A stretch of 64,000 bases of DNA from NCBI GenBank assembly GCA_003116975.1, contig BGKB01000028.1, forward strand, positions 372,001 through 436,000, written 5' to 3'. Source of the stretch: Aurantiochytrium sp. KH105. Lineage: Eukaryota; Sar; Bigyra; Thraustochytrida; Thraustochytriidae. Below the pieces are notes generated by a model. It made no database searches. It saw nothing but the letters and a program-made list of their open reading frames with translations, and had not been told where the DNA came from. Position 1 is the first letter of the stretch, and each line of letters opens with the position of its first letter. Position numbers and translations under genes: made by a program. This document shows, in pieces, positions 10,646 through 20,268 of this stretch.

Positions 10646-11332
10646 ATGAGCAGCTCGAGCAGCAGCGGCGATGCCGTTGCCGGAAAGATTCCTTTCTCAC
10701 AGGACATGCAGGCGCTCATGATGCGCGTCCATAGCGAGATGGGACGGCGGCACACTGGTTGAAGTCAGCGACGACGCGAACGAGCACGCCCTTTACCGAT
10801 ACGAGCGCTCGGGCGGCGAGTATGCGTTCGCGGACAGCCATGCTTTCATGCTGGAGGAAGAGCGCTCGCTGTTGCCCGGCCTGGTCACCGATGGGCCCTA
10901 TGTTGTGATCACAAGAGGCCACAAGGCCCTAATGTACGTGCGTAGCGACGTAGGCAATGGTCCCCGAGACCGTTGATCATACAGAAAAGGACATCAAGTT
11001 CTACAATACCAAGTTCACAATGTACGCCACCGGGCGCAGTGCAACGATGTTCGTGCTCATGAGCACTTACAATCGCAGGGAAGGAATGGTCGCCGTGTAC
11101 ACTCGCGACGCAGGCTCTGACTGGCAGCTCGAGAGCTCAATTGGCCCTGTGCGCGACGATCGGGCGGATGGGCAAAACTACGCCGGCGAAGTGTTTGCTT
11201 CGCTGGACAAGGACACGGTCTTCGTGACCGAGCAAACCGACGATTTCCCCTCACATACGCTCGGATGCCCTGAATTTTGCTCGAGGCGCGGAAGGCTGGG
11301 CCGAGGTACCCGGCCCCACCGACAGTGCGTAA
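10646..11332 (+). pseudogene. Frameshifted ORF with FG-GAP/beta-propeller-like repeats
   Basis: Coding-like peptides run on across three frames. A Ser-rich start (10646) leads to SQDMQALMMRVHSEMG. After a shift near 10740 come DGGTLVEVSDDANEH and VVITRGHKALMYV. After another near 10955 come MVPETVDHTEKD, VAVYTRDAGSDWQLE and ASLDKDTVFVTEQTDD. After a last shift near 11265 comes LNFARGAEGWAEVPG, with a stop at 11330. The pattern Y-x-R-(x)n-W followed by G-D/K-T-V-x-V is reminiscent of FG-GAP repeat blades, but the match is weak. No full-length reading frame exists. It is probably a decayed gene, possibly continuous with the remnant downstream. Confidence 0.4.
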
Positions 11333-11554
11333 TCGGTCCCGAGCAGGGCACCAGGTCTGTGAGTGCGCTTGCCATCTCATCGCACGGCGCATTCGCCGGC
11401 CAGTCTAGCGCGGCCGTCGACGGCACGGCCAACGCAGGCGCGGTGGTTGGCGAGCTGACGGCGCCCCCGCGCGAGTGCCCGGACGGCGACCGTAGCCTCT
11501 GCGTCGCGGGTGAGATCTGTTCCAGCGACGAGAGCCCGGTTTGACCTGGACTGC

Positions 11555-12280
11555 AGCGGCTCCATTTTCCCAGGTCGCATACGACCGCCTCTCTGTGTGG
11601 GTGGCTTCGCGATGACTGGTCGATGGAGTGGTGTGTCTTGCAGCACGGAGTCGCGCTGCGAGTCGGAGGCAACGCGGCGCGAAGCGCGGAGCGTCTCGCC
11701 GGGCACCGTCGAGCAGCGCGCGGCCAGTCGCGACTCGGTCGCGCGCCGCTGGTTTGAAGAGTCTGCGAGCCGCATCGCGGATGGGCAAGTAAGATGCGGC
11801 CTCCGTGACCCAGGGCCTGCTGCGCGGGCTGGAGAGCGCGACGCTGGACGCGGCGCTGCTGGACCCGGCCGGCGGGGCAGAGGCGCTCGTCGAGATCCTC
11901 GAGCTAGTCTGCGGCGGCGCCTGCCAGCTGTCCGTGGAAGAGAGCTCCAGTCGCCGCCTGGTCGACGTGGGTCTCACTCAACACGGTGCGCCTGACCTTT
12001 TTGCTTTCCCCGGAGGAGTTCGAAGTCGTTCGAAGCACTGGAGAAGCAGACCGCCTTTGATGTGCCCGCCTTCGAGCAGGTGCCATGCTCTGGCCGCTGC
12101 GCTCAATGTGACCGACGAGGAGGTGGCAGTCCGCGCGAGCGACGGAGAGGTCGTCGTCGAGTATGCAGCAACGGGGAGGCCGGCGCAGAGGGCGATGCCT
12201 TGACCGAGGAGGAGATCGAGGCCCTCGGTCGCGTTCGCGCGCTCGTGGACGCTGCAGCTGCTATGGACGCTGTGGAGTGA
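11555..12280 (+). pseudogene. Decayed coding remnant of unknown family
   Basis: Fragments with coding character occur in all three frames: VASRDDWSMEWCVLQHG near 11610, QGLLRGLESATLDAALLD and ALVEILELVCGGACQLS from 11810, LSPEEFEVVRSTGEAD near 12010, LNVTDEEVAVRASDGEV near 12105 and LTEEEIEALGRVRALVD up to a stop at 12278. No single frame or credible splice set joins them. I do not recognise the family. It may be the 3' part of the FG-GAP-like pseudogene or a separate gene. Confidence 0.35.
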
Positions 12281-12376
12281 CTGCAGCAGAGGAGGTGAGC
12301 CCACCCTCTCTCTTTGGTTAGCAAATGCCAGAGCCACGAAAGTCCACCCTCGCCTCCTGGCGGGGGGCTTGCAGCG

Positions 12377-12781
12377 ATGCTGCGGCGCGCGTGGGAGCAC
12401 CTCGTGCAGGTGTTCATCAGTGCGGAGCGGGAAGCGCTGCCCGCGCACGACCGTGCCGTCATCCTCGCCAGTGCCAAGACGCTTGCGCAGCGTCTTGCTG
12501 CCGCCCATGCGGACGCGGGGCAAGGACTTGACAGCAACGACGACACCTGGGCGTCGTCCCTGAACGCGGTGCGTGTCGGCCCGAGCGCGATCGAGGGGGC
12601 GGGCTTTGGCGTCTTTGCGAAGCGAGACCTGCCTCGGTTGACGCCCTTTTGCTTTTACCCGGGTGAATTCACGCCAGCCGTACCGGCAAGCCTCTTGTAT
12701 AATATCGACGTAGGTTCACCTATTTTTGTTCGCTTGTCTCTGATGCGGCGCTGCACGCAGATGGGACGCGCATGATACGCA

Positions 12782-12820
<39 letters not shown>

Positions 12821-13383
12821 CGTAGCGCAGCGAGCGAGCGAGCGTGTAGCACTGGGAACGAACGCTCAATGCATGAACAAATTCACTAACATCTTTGCTC
12901 GCTCTCGCGATTTGACAACGCGCACAGGGCTCGTCAAAGGTATCGCTCTGCGATCCCAAGGATGATGATGCGCGCGACACGCAGTATCTCTTGCATCTGA
13001 CGCATCTGGGTGGCTCGATCGATGGCATCACAGCTCCGCGTGAACCAGCTGTCTGCGCGGGTCACGTGATAAATCATCCGCCCGCGGGATCGCTGCCGTC
13101 AGCAGAGATGCTCGAGGTCTGGTGGGAGGATCTCGTTCCGAACGCTGTCAACGTGGGACGTCGCACGCCTGCGAACAATGTTCTTGCCAAGGGACCGTGG
13201 TACTTCGACGATGACTCGGGCCAATTCGTGCCGATTCCGGAGACACATCGACTGCCCGCGGTGGTTTTTTTCACTCTTCGTGACGTGGTTGCTGGCGAAG
13301 AGCTTTATTGGGACTATGGCGCTAGGCCGACCAAGGATTCGTCCTGGTACGTCCCTGTCAAGCATCCTGCGACTGGCCGGTGA
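12377..13383 (+). CDS. SET-domain protein (putative methyltransferase), two exons
   Basis: Exon 1 (12377-12709) and exon 2 (12928-13383) join in phase 0 to give 262 residues. The SET signature is split by the intron: IEGAGFGVFAKRDL (N-terminal SET strands) and FYPGEF in exon 1; AGHVINHPPAG, PNAVNV and VVAGEELYWDYG (the catalytic Tyr-containing motif) in exon 2. These correspond to the GxG, NHxxxPN and ELxxDYG motifs of SET methyltransferases, with a longer spacer inside the NH...PN motif. Residues 1-60 are helical and unassigned. The start is the first ATG in frame (GCGATGC); an upstream exon cannot be excluded. The substrate, histone or non-histone, is unknown. It is the first intact gene downstream of the decayed cluster. 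Confidence 0.75.
12710..12927 (+). other. Intron of the SET-domain gene
   Basis: The donor is GTAGGT and the acceptor CGCACAG; 218 bp, phase 0. A CTAAC branch-point-like sequence (CACTAACATC) lies about 40 bp before the acceptor. Removing it joins the two halves of one SET domain. The intron contains a GCAC/ACGC microsatellite. Confidence 0.8.
12782..12822. repeat. (CGCA)n microsatellite inside an intron
   Basis: About ten uninterrupted CGCA units lie within the SET gene intron, so length changes here would not alter the protein. Confidence 0.9.
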
Positions 13384-13448
13384 AGGGTCCTGCGACCGGC
13401 TGAAAAAGGCAGCTCCGTTGGGGGACTCGAGATAGGTCCTAGATGCGC

Positions 13449-13475
13449 AATGAATAAATGAATGAATGAATGAAT
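13449..13475. repeat. (AATG)n microsatellite
   Basis: A run of TGAA/AATG units just downstream of the SET gene stop codon. Confidence 0.85.
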
Positions 13476-14589
13476 TTGCAATGGGTGAATGAACGAATTT
13501 CAAAAGGTATTTTTGCGACTACTGCTCTCCATTGAATTTTTGCGTGCCGTGTTGACTTTGATAGGGGCGCGAACCTGACACTGGTCCTGTGTTGTGTGCG
13601 TGTTTTAATTACTGGTTTCTTTCCGCTTTTCGACTCGTTTTCTGCGTCTGAGTGCATCTAATAATGGGCAGCATACATTCACTTTCGTGTCATGAATCGC
13701 GAAAGCGAACAATAGCTAACTGTTCGTTTGGTCAAGCTGAGCATGAGAGGCAAGTAAGATCGAACAAGGAAGGACTCAGCCGGCAAGGATTGCCGAGGAA
13801 AAGAAAAGCGCGCCAAAAGCTTTTCTCTCTACCTTTCTCACTCTGACCGAGGCTGCTTTGCTCTTGACCTGTTGTCGTTACTTTGTTCTTTCACGACGGC
13901 CTCGCAGTCAGCTGCGCTGCTAATCTGCCTGCCTTGATGCCTGCCTTTCTACCTGGCTAGCCTAGCGACACGTGAGTCAGCGCGAAGCAGAGTTCCATGT
14001 TCTCCTCCCCAGGTCCAGTCGCTCGCTCGGGCCTCACACCAACCTGGGTAAACCAGTTTTCCTTCGCTCGCTTTTCCCCTCTGTCGACTTGACTCGCCTC
14101 GCCTCACCTCAACAAACACTTGTTTCTCTCTCGCGGTGCTCCTCGACGTGTCTGCTCCTCAAAACCTTCAGCGTCATTTTCTCCCAATCCGCGTCCACAT
14201 CTTCGCGCCGTGTTCTGCGATGGTCAGTCGAGTCGAGTCGAGTCGAGATGACATCCATCACGATCATTCACATCAATTTGGTCGGCCTGCCTCGTTTTGT
14301 TGGCCGCGAGCGAGCGACTGCCCATGGTGCCACACGAGTGAGAGGGTGAGTGAGTGTGCCGCCGCTACTTTCTGCCCTCTCTTTCCCTCCTCCCTCTCTC
14401 GCCTCGCCGCTGCCGCCCACAGCGGCGCGTGCCGGCGTCAGCCGCGACTCGTGTGGCCTCGCCTCGCCTCGCCTCGCCTCGCCGCGCCTGTCGTCGTCGC
14501 CGTCGCCGTCCACCTGCCATGGCTGCTGCTGCTGGCGCTGCTGCTGCTGCTGCTCTTGCCGTCGTCCGTCCTCCGCGCCCAGACTGCGC

Positions 14590-14590
<1 letters not shown>

Positions 14591-14624
<34 letters not shown>

Positions 14625-14625
14625 C
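14591..14625. repeat. (CGACAG)n hexanucleotide repeat
   Basis: Six near-perfect CGACAG units in non-coding DNA. Confidence 0.85.
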
Positions 14626-15979
14626 GCGACGCGGCTCCCCCTTCCTCCCTCTCCCTCCCCTTATAGCAGCGCCTCGCAGCGCCTCGCAGCGCGGTCTCGG
14701 GCTTGCTGGGTCTCGGCGAGGCTCCCTGGAAGCTAGCTCGCTCCCGCCGCTCGCCGCTGCCGCTGCCGCCTCTTTCCGTTGCTCTGCGCTCGCCGCTCCG
14801 CCGCTCCTCGCCTCCTGCTCTCCTCGCTCCTCGCCTCGCCTCCTCTCCTCGCGCCCTCGCCGCGCCGCAACCATCTCCGCCCGCCATCTCATCTCGATCT
14901 CATCTCATCTCGAACTCATCTCGTCTCGTCTCTCGTCTCGTCTCGTCTCGACGGCTCCCGCCCCTTCATTAGCAGGCGGCGCACCTGTGCGCCACGCCCT
15001 GCTCGCGCCCGGCGGCGAGGCGGGCGGGGCGGGCGAGGGGAGGCAGGCGAGGGCGGGCGGGAGGCGGCGGGCGCCGCTGAGCGCGGCGGCGGAGGCGGCG
15101 GCGGCCTGGGCGTGCCGCGCCGCTGTGCGCGGGTGCCGCAGCAAGCAAGCAAGCAGTGCAGGGCAGGGCAGTGCAGCTGCGGCTGGCGCTGGTGCTGCCG
15201 CGGCCACGCAAATCGCGCGGGAGGGCGGATTCCTGCGCGCCCTGTTCGCCTGCTTGCGAAGGGTTCTTCTCCGGCGGCGCGGATCGGCGCGGCGCCGGCG
15301 GGTCATTTCGCGGCGCGGAACGCCTGCTTGTTCCCGCCTGGCGGAACGGCGGTCTCCCCAGGCGCGCCGCCCCGCTGCGCCGCGGCGCCGCGGGAGGCGA
15401 TTTCAAAACTTCTTCGCGCCCTCCCTCCGGCCTCCCCGCCCACCCGCGCAGGGCCCGCGCCGCCGGAGAAGAACCCCGCGCACGCTCCCGCGCAGCGCCG
15501 CCGCCGCGCAGCCAGCGCGCTCCCGCCGCCAGCGCCGCGCGCAGCAGCGCCGCAGCGCAGCGGGAGCCCGTCGGAGGCTCGTCATCGGACTTGGATAAGC
15601 CTGCCTCCTGCGGCAGGCGACGCAGGCTACGAGCAGCAGCAGAACAGCAGCGCAGCGCAGCGCAGCGCAGCGCATACCAAATAACTCCGCCGCCGCCGCC
15701 GCCGCGCAGACCCGCGCGACGAGCTCGGGCCGCAGACGCGCGCTCCGCAGGCCACGCGACGCGACGCGAGGCGCCGAGCCGCTCGCGGGAGCGGCGAGCG
15801 CGGCCGTGCGCGGAAGGAAGCTGGACGGACCGAGGCTGAGCAGAGCAGAGCAAGCGGAGCGAGAGGCGCGGCGCCACGCAGGTGGAAGGCGCCTGCCTGC
15901 TGCCTGCCTGCTGCAAGCAAGCAAGCAAGCAGGTTGCAAGCTTGTTTCTTTCTCTCTCTCTGCCGGGTGCCCGAGAGGC

Positions 15980-15981
15980 GA

Positions 15982-16013
<32 letters not shown>
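15980..16013. repeat. (CGCA)n microsatellite
   Basis: About eight CGCA units, about 230 bp upstream of the mitoferrin-like start codon. Confidence 0.9.
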
Positions 16014-16240
16014 GGTGGGCGGGCGCGCGGGCGGGCGCGCGGGCGAGAGGCAGCGCCCGAGAGACGCAAAGGCGGACGCGCTCGCCGCGTTGTAGATCCT
16101 GCGGCGGCTGAGCGAATACAGCGCTGCAGCGACTGTAGAGAGGGAGGGAGGTGAGACACCACCCAACCTAACCCAACACAACCCAGCCAGCACAGGACTC
16201 GTTCGACGCGGGTAGACCTGGAGCAAAGTAGTAGAGAACC

Positions 16241-17653
16241 ATGGCAGAGACATGGGATCACCTCGAGGACTGGGAAGAATGGTCTCCAGAGTCCGGGACC
16301 AGCTTCATGGTCCACGCGGCAGCAGGTAGTCTCGCCGGCGCAGCAGAACACTGCGCTATCTTTCCCATGGACACCATCAAGACCCACATGCAGACCGAGG
16401 GAGCTGCACGTGGCGTCGTCCGCAAGCTCGTCCAGGAACAGGGCGTCTTGCGCCTCTGGAGGGGAGTCTCGACCATGTTCACCGCGTGCGTGCCCGCACA
16501 TGCAGCCTACTTTTCCATCTTTGAGCAGGCGAAAATGAGCTTTGGCGCCGACGGCGAAGAACACACGCCTCTGGCCGCAAGCGCTGCTGGTGTCCTCGCC
16601 ACTGTCGCGCACGATAGCATCATGACGCCCATGGACGTGATCAAGCAGCGCCTCCAGCTCGGTCTGCACTCGGGCATGATCGACTGCGCCAGCACGATCT
16701 TGCGCACCGAGGGTGTCAGCGCGCTCTTTCTCAGTTTTCCCACCACGCTGCTCATGAACATGCCGTACGCCGCCGTCATGGTTTCTGCCAACGAGAGCCT
16801 GAAAAAGGTCCTCAACCCGGGCAACGAGTACAACCTGCCCGCCTTTTTCCTCAGTGGCGCATTATCCGGCGCCCTGGCTGCCGCCATGACGACGCCGCTC
16901 GATGTCGTCAAGACCCGGCTGCAGACACAGTCTGTCATGCGCCAGTATCTTTCATCACAACGGGCTGCCGCTGCCGCCGCTGCCCGCTCCGCCGGCCGTT
17001 CCGCTGGCTCTGGCGGCGCCTCGGGCGCCGCAGGCGGCGCTGCCGCGGGCGCCTCGTCGAGCACTGCCGCCGCCTCTAACTCGCGCATGCTCGCCGGAAT
17101 CTGGTCTCAGGGGAGGACCATGGCTGCATCTGCTTTTCCAGGACTTGCCAACTTTGCCACGCCCGTTGCATCTGGTCGCGGCTTCCGCCACGTTGGCCAG
17201 CCCGCCATTGGCGTTACCGTCTCGCCATACTATTCGCACGCCAACAAGTTCAACAACTTGAACGTGCGCAACAGGGCGCCTTTTGGCCCCTATGTCAAGG
17301 GCACGACCACTGCCACGAGGCCCGTCACTGCCGGGGATGGCTCTGTGCGTGAGCTCATGACCCACTTGCGTCGCTCGCGTCCTGCTCCGCAGCTCTTGGA
17401 GAGCTCTCGGCCTGTCGTCGCGCCTACGGCTGCCCGCGCCCATTCCACGGCCGGCGCCTCTTCGTCCTTGGAGAACGCATTGCGCTACCGCGGGCTCGTC
17501 GACACCGTCAAGCGCGTGTACCAGGAGGAGGGTCTCCGTGGCTTCTCGCGCGGACTCAAACCTCGCCTCATGGTGCATGCTCCCTCCGTCGCTATCTCGT
17601 GGACCACCTACGAGACGGCAAAGTCATTCTTGTCCACGTGCACGTCTGCGTAA
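16241..17653 (+). CDS. Mitochondrial carrier, mitoferrin (MRS3/4)-like, with a long matrix-loop insert
   Basis: A 470-residue protein; typical carriers have about 300. The three carrier signatures are FPMDTIKTHMQ (residues 41-51), TPMDVIKQRLQ (129-139) and TPLDVVKTRLQ (218-228). Features shared with mitoferrins include AAAGSLAGAAEHC before the first signature and LLMNMPYAAVM in the fourth helix. These suggest ferrous iron import across the inner mitochondrial membrane. Residues about 231-413 are an extra segment rich in Ala, Ser and Gly, placed after the third signature, in the loop between helices 5 and 6. The last helix region (YRGLVDTVKRVYQEEGLRGF...) then resumes normally. The start ATG has a favourable context (AACCATGG). 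Iron specificity is inferred from similarity. Confidence 0.85.
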   Translation: MAETWDHLEDWEEWSPESGTSFMVHAAAGSLAGAAEHCAIFPMDTIKTHMQTEGAARGVVRKLVQEQGVLRLWRGVSTMFTACVPAHAAYFSIFEQAKMSFGADGEEHTPLAASAAGVLATVAHDSIMTPMDVIKQRLQLGLHSGMIDCASTILRTEGVSALFLSFPTTLLMNMPYAAVMVSANESLKKVLNPGNEYNLPAFFLSGALSGALAAAMTTPLDVVKTRLQTQSVMRQYLSSQRAAAAAAARSAGRSAGSGGASGAAGGAAAGASSSTAAASNSRMLAGIWSQGRTMAASAFPGLANFATPVASGRGFRHVGQPAIGVTVSPYYSHANKFNNLNVRNRAPFGPYVKGTTTATRPVTAGDGSVRELMTHLRRSRPAPQLLESSRPVVAPTAARAHSTAGASSSLENALRYRGLVDTVKRVYQEEGLRGFSRGLKPRLMVHAPSVAISWTTYETAKSFLSTCTSA

Positions 17654-17963
17654 AATGTTATAGTCAGGTCCTTTCTTTTTTATGATTTTCTTATCCAAAC
17701 CGGGCAGTTGATGATGGATGGCCGGTAGGGTTGGTTGCCTAGGCCTAGGCCGAGGTGAAAAACTGCACTTTTCCAGTCTGGACACTTGCCGTTGCCGTGT
17801 CCGAGTCAGCGCTTCCGCTACTTTTTATTCGCAAAGGAGCTCGACACAAGATCACACGATTACAAGCTGCTTCCTTTTTCTCTCTTTTTTTAGGTCATCG
17901 AGAGAATATCAACAAAATCAAGAGGAACAACATACGGAAACACGTCCACGTAGGCTATACTTT
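17654..17963. other. Convergent 3' intergenic region
   Basis: It separates the stops of two converging genes (mitoferrin-like and VMA21). AT-richer than the coding sequence, it probably holds the two 3' UTRs and polyadenylation sites. Nothing else is seen. Confidence 0.5.
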
Positions 17964-18568
17964 TTACTTTTCCTTTTTTGATTCGGACGTAGCGTCTGCT
18001 GATGCCGCTGGCTTCGTAACGTCGTCGGTGTCTTCAGAAAAGGCCATCACGACATACAAAGCAATGACAATTTGAGCAGTGAAAATCGCGCTTACGCCGC
18101 TGATAATGTCTACCTTCTCCGTGACGCCAATGCTTGGCAAATAGTTGTCGCGCATGTAGAAGAAGGCGCCTGTTGATTGATCAAGGGAAAAAAGAAAAGA
18201 AAAAAGATCAATGCCACGGAAAACTCCAGTCAGTCCTTCGAACCATTCACATACTCACGCAAGCACCACATGCCCAATCATCGTTGCATCCCTTCAATGC
18301 CAAACAATCAAAACGTACCCAGTGGCGCTGCTGCCATCAGCACCATGAAGAAGAGCAGCTTGTACACCGTGTACGCGTTGTCGGGGCTGCCCATGGCTGT
18401 GAACAGGTTGGTCCGCACGCTCTCCTCCTTCGCGACCGAGGCCGCGCCACCGTCCAGCTCATCCTCCCTATCCTCCTCCTCCTCCTTCGACGCGCGCCGC
18501 GCCTCCGACCCCTTGGTCTCCTCCCGCGCCTGCGCCGCCGCGCCCCGCGCCCGCGTCTGCGAAACCAT
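17964..18568 (-). CDS. VMA21: V-ATPase assembly factor VMA21, two exons
   Basis: Exon 1 (18568-18319) and exon 2 (18169-17964) join in phase 1 to 151 residues. Across the junction the protein reads VYKLLFFMVLMAAAPLG then AFFYMRDNYLPSIG, followed by a second membrane segment (SAIFTAQIVIALYVVMAF). That is the VMA21 layout: two membrane helices flanking a short loop with an R-D-x-x-LPS motif. VMA21 is an ER chaperone for assembly of the V-ATPase membrane sector. The C-terminus ends in SKKEK, a Lys-rich tail that could act in ER retrieval. The N-terminal ~65 residues are charged and disordered, longer than usual, so the true start may be an internal Met such as the one in LFTAMGSPDN. Confidence 0.85.
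18170..18318 (-). other. Intron of VMA21
   Basis: Read on the minus strand the donor is GTACGT and the acceptor ATCAACAG after a pyrimidine-rich run; 149 bp, phase 1. The splice joins the two halves of the first membrane helix/loop exactly as in the family. Confidence 0.85.
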
Positions 18569-19141
18569 CGACGTCAAGCAAGCTCGCGCGCAAGCCTCTT
18601 TGTCTGTCTGTCTGTCTGTCTGTTGCCATGGTTGCTGCTGCTTCTTGTCGCTTGCCCAAAATAATAAACTCTTTCCCCAGACCGCAACCCTTTTCGGCCG
18701 CAACCCTTTTTGGCCGCAACCCTTTTCGGCCGCAACCCTTTTCGGCCGCAACCCTTTTTGGCCGCAACCCTTTTTCGTTCTTGGTTCCGTAGTCGTTCCC
18801 CTTGCGATCTGAGCAACCCCGAAAGAGGGAGGGGTCCAGGTTTGGCTTCTGGTTGCGCGACGCCACGCGCCGCCGGGCTCGCACGAGTCCCGCGGGGCGG
18901 GCGACCGCACGCAGACGCCCGGACCGGCAGCGTGGAGCCGACGATCGCGTCATCAAGGGCCCTGCCGTGGACACGCGCCCTGTGGAAGCGGGCCAAAGGG
19001 CGGCCAGGTGGGTGAGCCCGTACGGAAACCCGCCCGTACGTACGTACCGCAAAACCCCAATTGCAAGCCTGTCCATCGACGACCCGCCCGCCCTCGCGCT
19101 CGCGCGCGTTACGAGGGTGTCGCGAGGGGGCAGGAGCAGCG
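18569..19141. other. Divergent promoter region with a 16-bp minisatellite
   Basis: This 573-bp spacer lies between the divergent VMA21 and membrane-protein genes. It contains a TGTC repeat at about 18598-18622 and six copies of a 16-bp unit at 18682-18775. The reading frame upstream of the VMA21 ATG stays open through the repeats but is repeat translation only. Confidence 0.6.
18682..18775. repeat. 16-bp minisatellite, about six copies
   Basis: The unit is GGCCGCAACCCTTTTC/T. Copies differ mainly by C or T at the last position. It lies between two divergent start codons. Confidence 0.9.
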
Positions 19142-20017
19142 ATGCAGCAGCAAGAGCGGCAGCAGCAGCGACGACGCGGAGGACGCCGACGCGCAAGGGT
19201 CCTTGCCGCTTTCGCGCTCGGAGTGCTGGTCCTCGCGTGCGAACCCGGGGCCGCACTTGCAGACAACGCGTGCAGCAATAACACCGCCGATGTGTCCTAT
19301 TGGGAGCGCGAGGGCTTTGCTGTGCACGAGGACGACCTCGACTACTGCGGCAAGGACTCCGTAGGCGACAGGGATCTCGCCGAAGAATGCGTCGACAAGA
19401 GAATGTACGAGTACACGGAGCCCTGTCAGACGTGCTTTGTGGACATCATTGTCTGCGCAGGAATAGAGTGCGGGAATGATTGTATTGGCTCCATCTTCAC
19501 CGGCTCAGAGTCCCAGGAGTGCAGAGTCTGCGTAGAGACCACCTGCAACGACCCCTTCGCCGCTTGCGCTGGATTTCGCATCGAGACCTGCGACACTTGC
19601 GTTGTGCCGTCCGAATCAACCTTTCCAACACTCATCGTTGTGGCCGGCAGCGTTGGCGGTCTCGTCGCTCTTGTGCTCGCAGTCCTCTTTGTACGATGGC
19701 TGTGCAGGTCTCCCCTGACGCCAGAACAGAAGGCTGCTCGTCTGGAAAAACAGGGCGCCGATCTCGGCATCATCGTTTCCGACTCGCGTCACTCGTCAAT
19801 TCGCACGGCCACCACGGCCGCCACAGGGTTTTCGGCCGCTGCAGGCACTGCGGCAGGGTCAACGTCAATGTCAAGAACGGGTCGCAACTCCGGTACTGGA
19901 TCCGTGTACACCGCTAGATCTGGAGACACGGGGGCTAGTCCTTCTCCACTTGACACGCAGATCGGCATGAATAGAATCTTCAATGGAGGCCAGAATAGAG
20001 ATATGCCAGACTTTTAG
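19142..20017 (+). CDS. Cys-rich type I membrane protein of unknown function
   Basis: The only ATG in frame (19142) gives 291 residues. A basic N-terminus (QQQ/RRR) precedes a hydrophobic signal sequence (about 19-40) with a likely cleavage after AALA. The ectodomain (about 41-160) carries some sixteen cysteines, many in C-x2-C pairs (CQTC, CRVC, CDTC). A single membrane helix (about 164-187, LIVVAGSVGGLVALVLAVLF) is followed by basic residues. The cytoplasmic tail is about 100 residues, rich in Ser/Thr/Gly. It looks like a surface or secretory-pathway receptor-like protein. I recognise no named domain. It is divergent from VMA21 and convergent with the LRR gene. Confidence 0.8.
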   Translation: MQQQERQQQRRRGGRRRARVLAAFALGVLVLACEPGAALADNACSNNTADVSYWEREGFAVHEDDLDYCGKDSVGDRDLAEECVDKRMYEYTEPCQTCFVDIIVCAGIECGNDCIGSIFTGSESQECRVCVETTCNDPFAACAGFRIETCDTCVVPSESTFPTLIVVAGSVGGLVALVLAVLFVRWLCRSPLTPEQKAARLEKQGADLGIIVSDSRHSSIRTATTAATGFSAAAGTAAGSTSMSRTGRNSGTGSVYTARSGDTGASPSPLDTQIGMNRIFNGGQNRDMPDF

Positions 20018-20268
20018 CGAAAAAGGAAATACTCCTTTCGCTCTGCGGTGTGGTCGATGTGCGAATTGGGCAAGCTGGTGACTGCCCTGGCCTCATGTGA
20101 GCGCACTTTATCTGTTGTTCTTATTATGCACTTGAAATATCTTGTTTGCTTTTTTATACACAGCAGCAACTTTACGAAATGGATAATGGCAGCCAATCTT
20201 GCTCACGCACACGATACAGATGTCACATAGACTCGCTTATCGTTTTCGATACTTGGTTTTAGATTCTC

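Larger units (their letters stand above)
13384..16240. other. Long low-complexity spacer upstream of the mitoferrin-like gene
   Basis: It holds an AATG repeat (13449-13475) and GTCGA repeats near 14225. A strongly pyrimidine-rich stretch on the plus strand runs about 13990-14990 (GCCTC, CTG, TCTCATCTCG units). A G-rich stretch (about 15000-15130) and a GC-rich region with GCAGC units (15640-15672) and CGCA units (15980-16013) follow. Because stops are rare in such DNA, long frames occur on both strands, but they are Arg/Ser/Ala/Pro-rich with no domain. No gene is supported here. Confidence 0.6.

Noticed and set aside
11555..12280. GCN1-like HEAT-repeat protein
   Set aside because: An early impression from a few helical fragments; no specific motif supports it.
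12782..12822. CRISPR-like or telomere-like array
   Set aside because: A plain four-base microsatellite inside an intron; no spacers anywhere in the window.
14354..15598. Long plus-strand ORF (414 codons) upstream of the mitoferrin-like gene
   Set aside because: Composed of Arg/Ser/Ala/Pro from GC-rich simple repeats. Equally long frames exist on the other strand and there is no domain.
14969..16669. 566-codon minus-strand ORF overlapping the mitoferrin-like start
   Set aside because: Its C-terminal part is repeat translation and its N-terminal part is antisense to the carrier gene.
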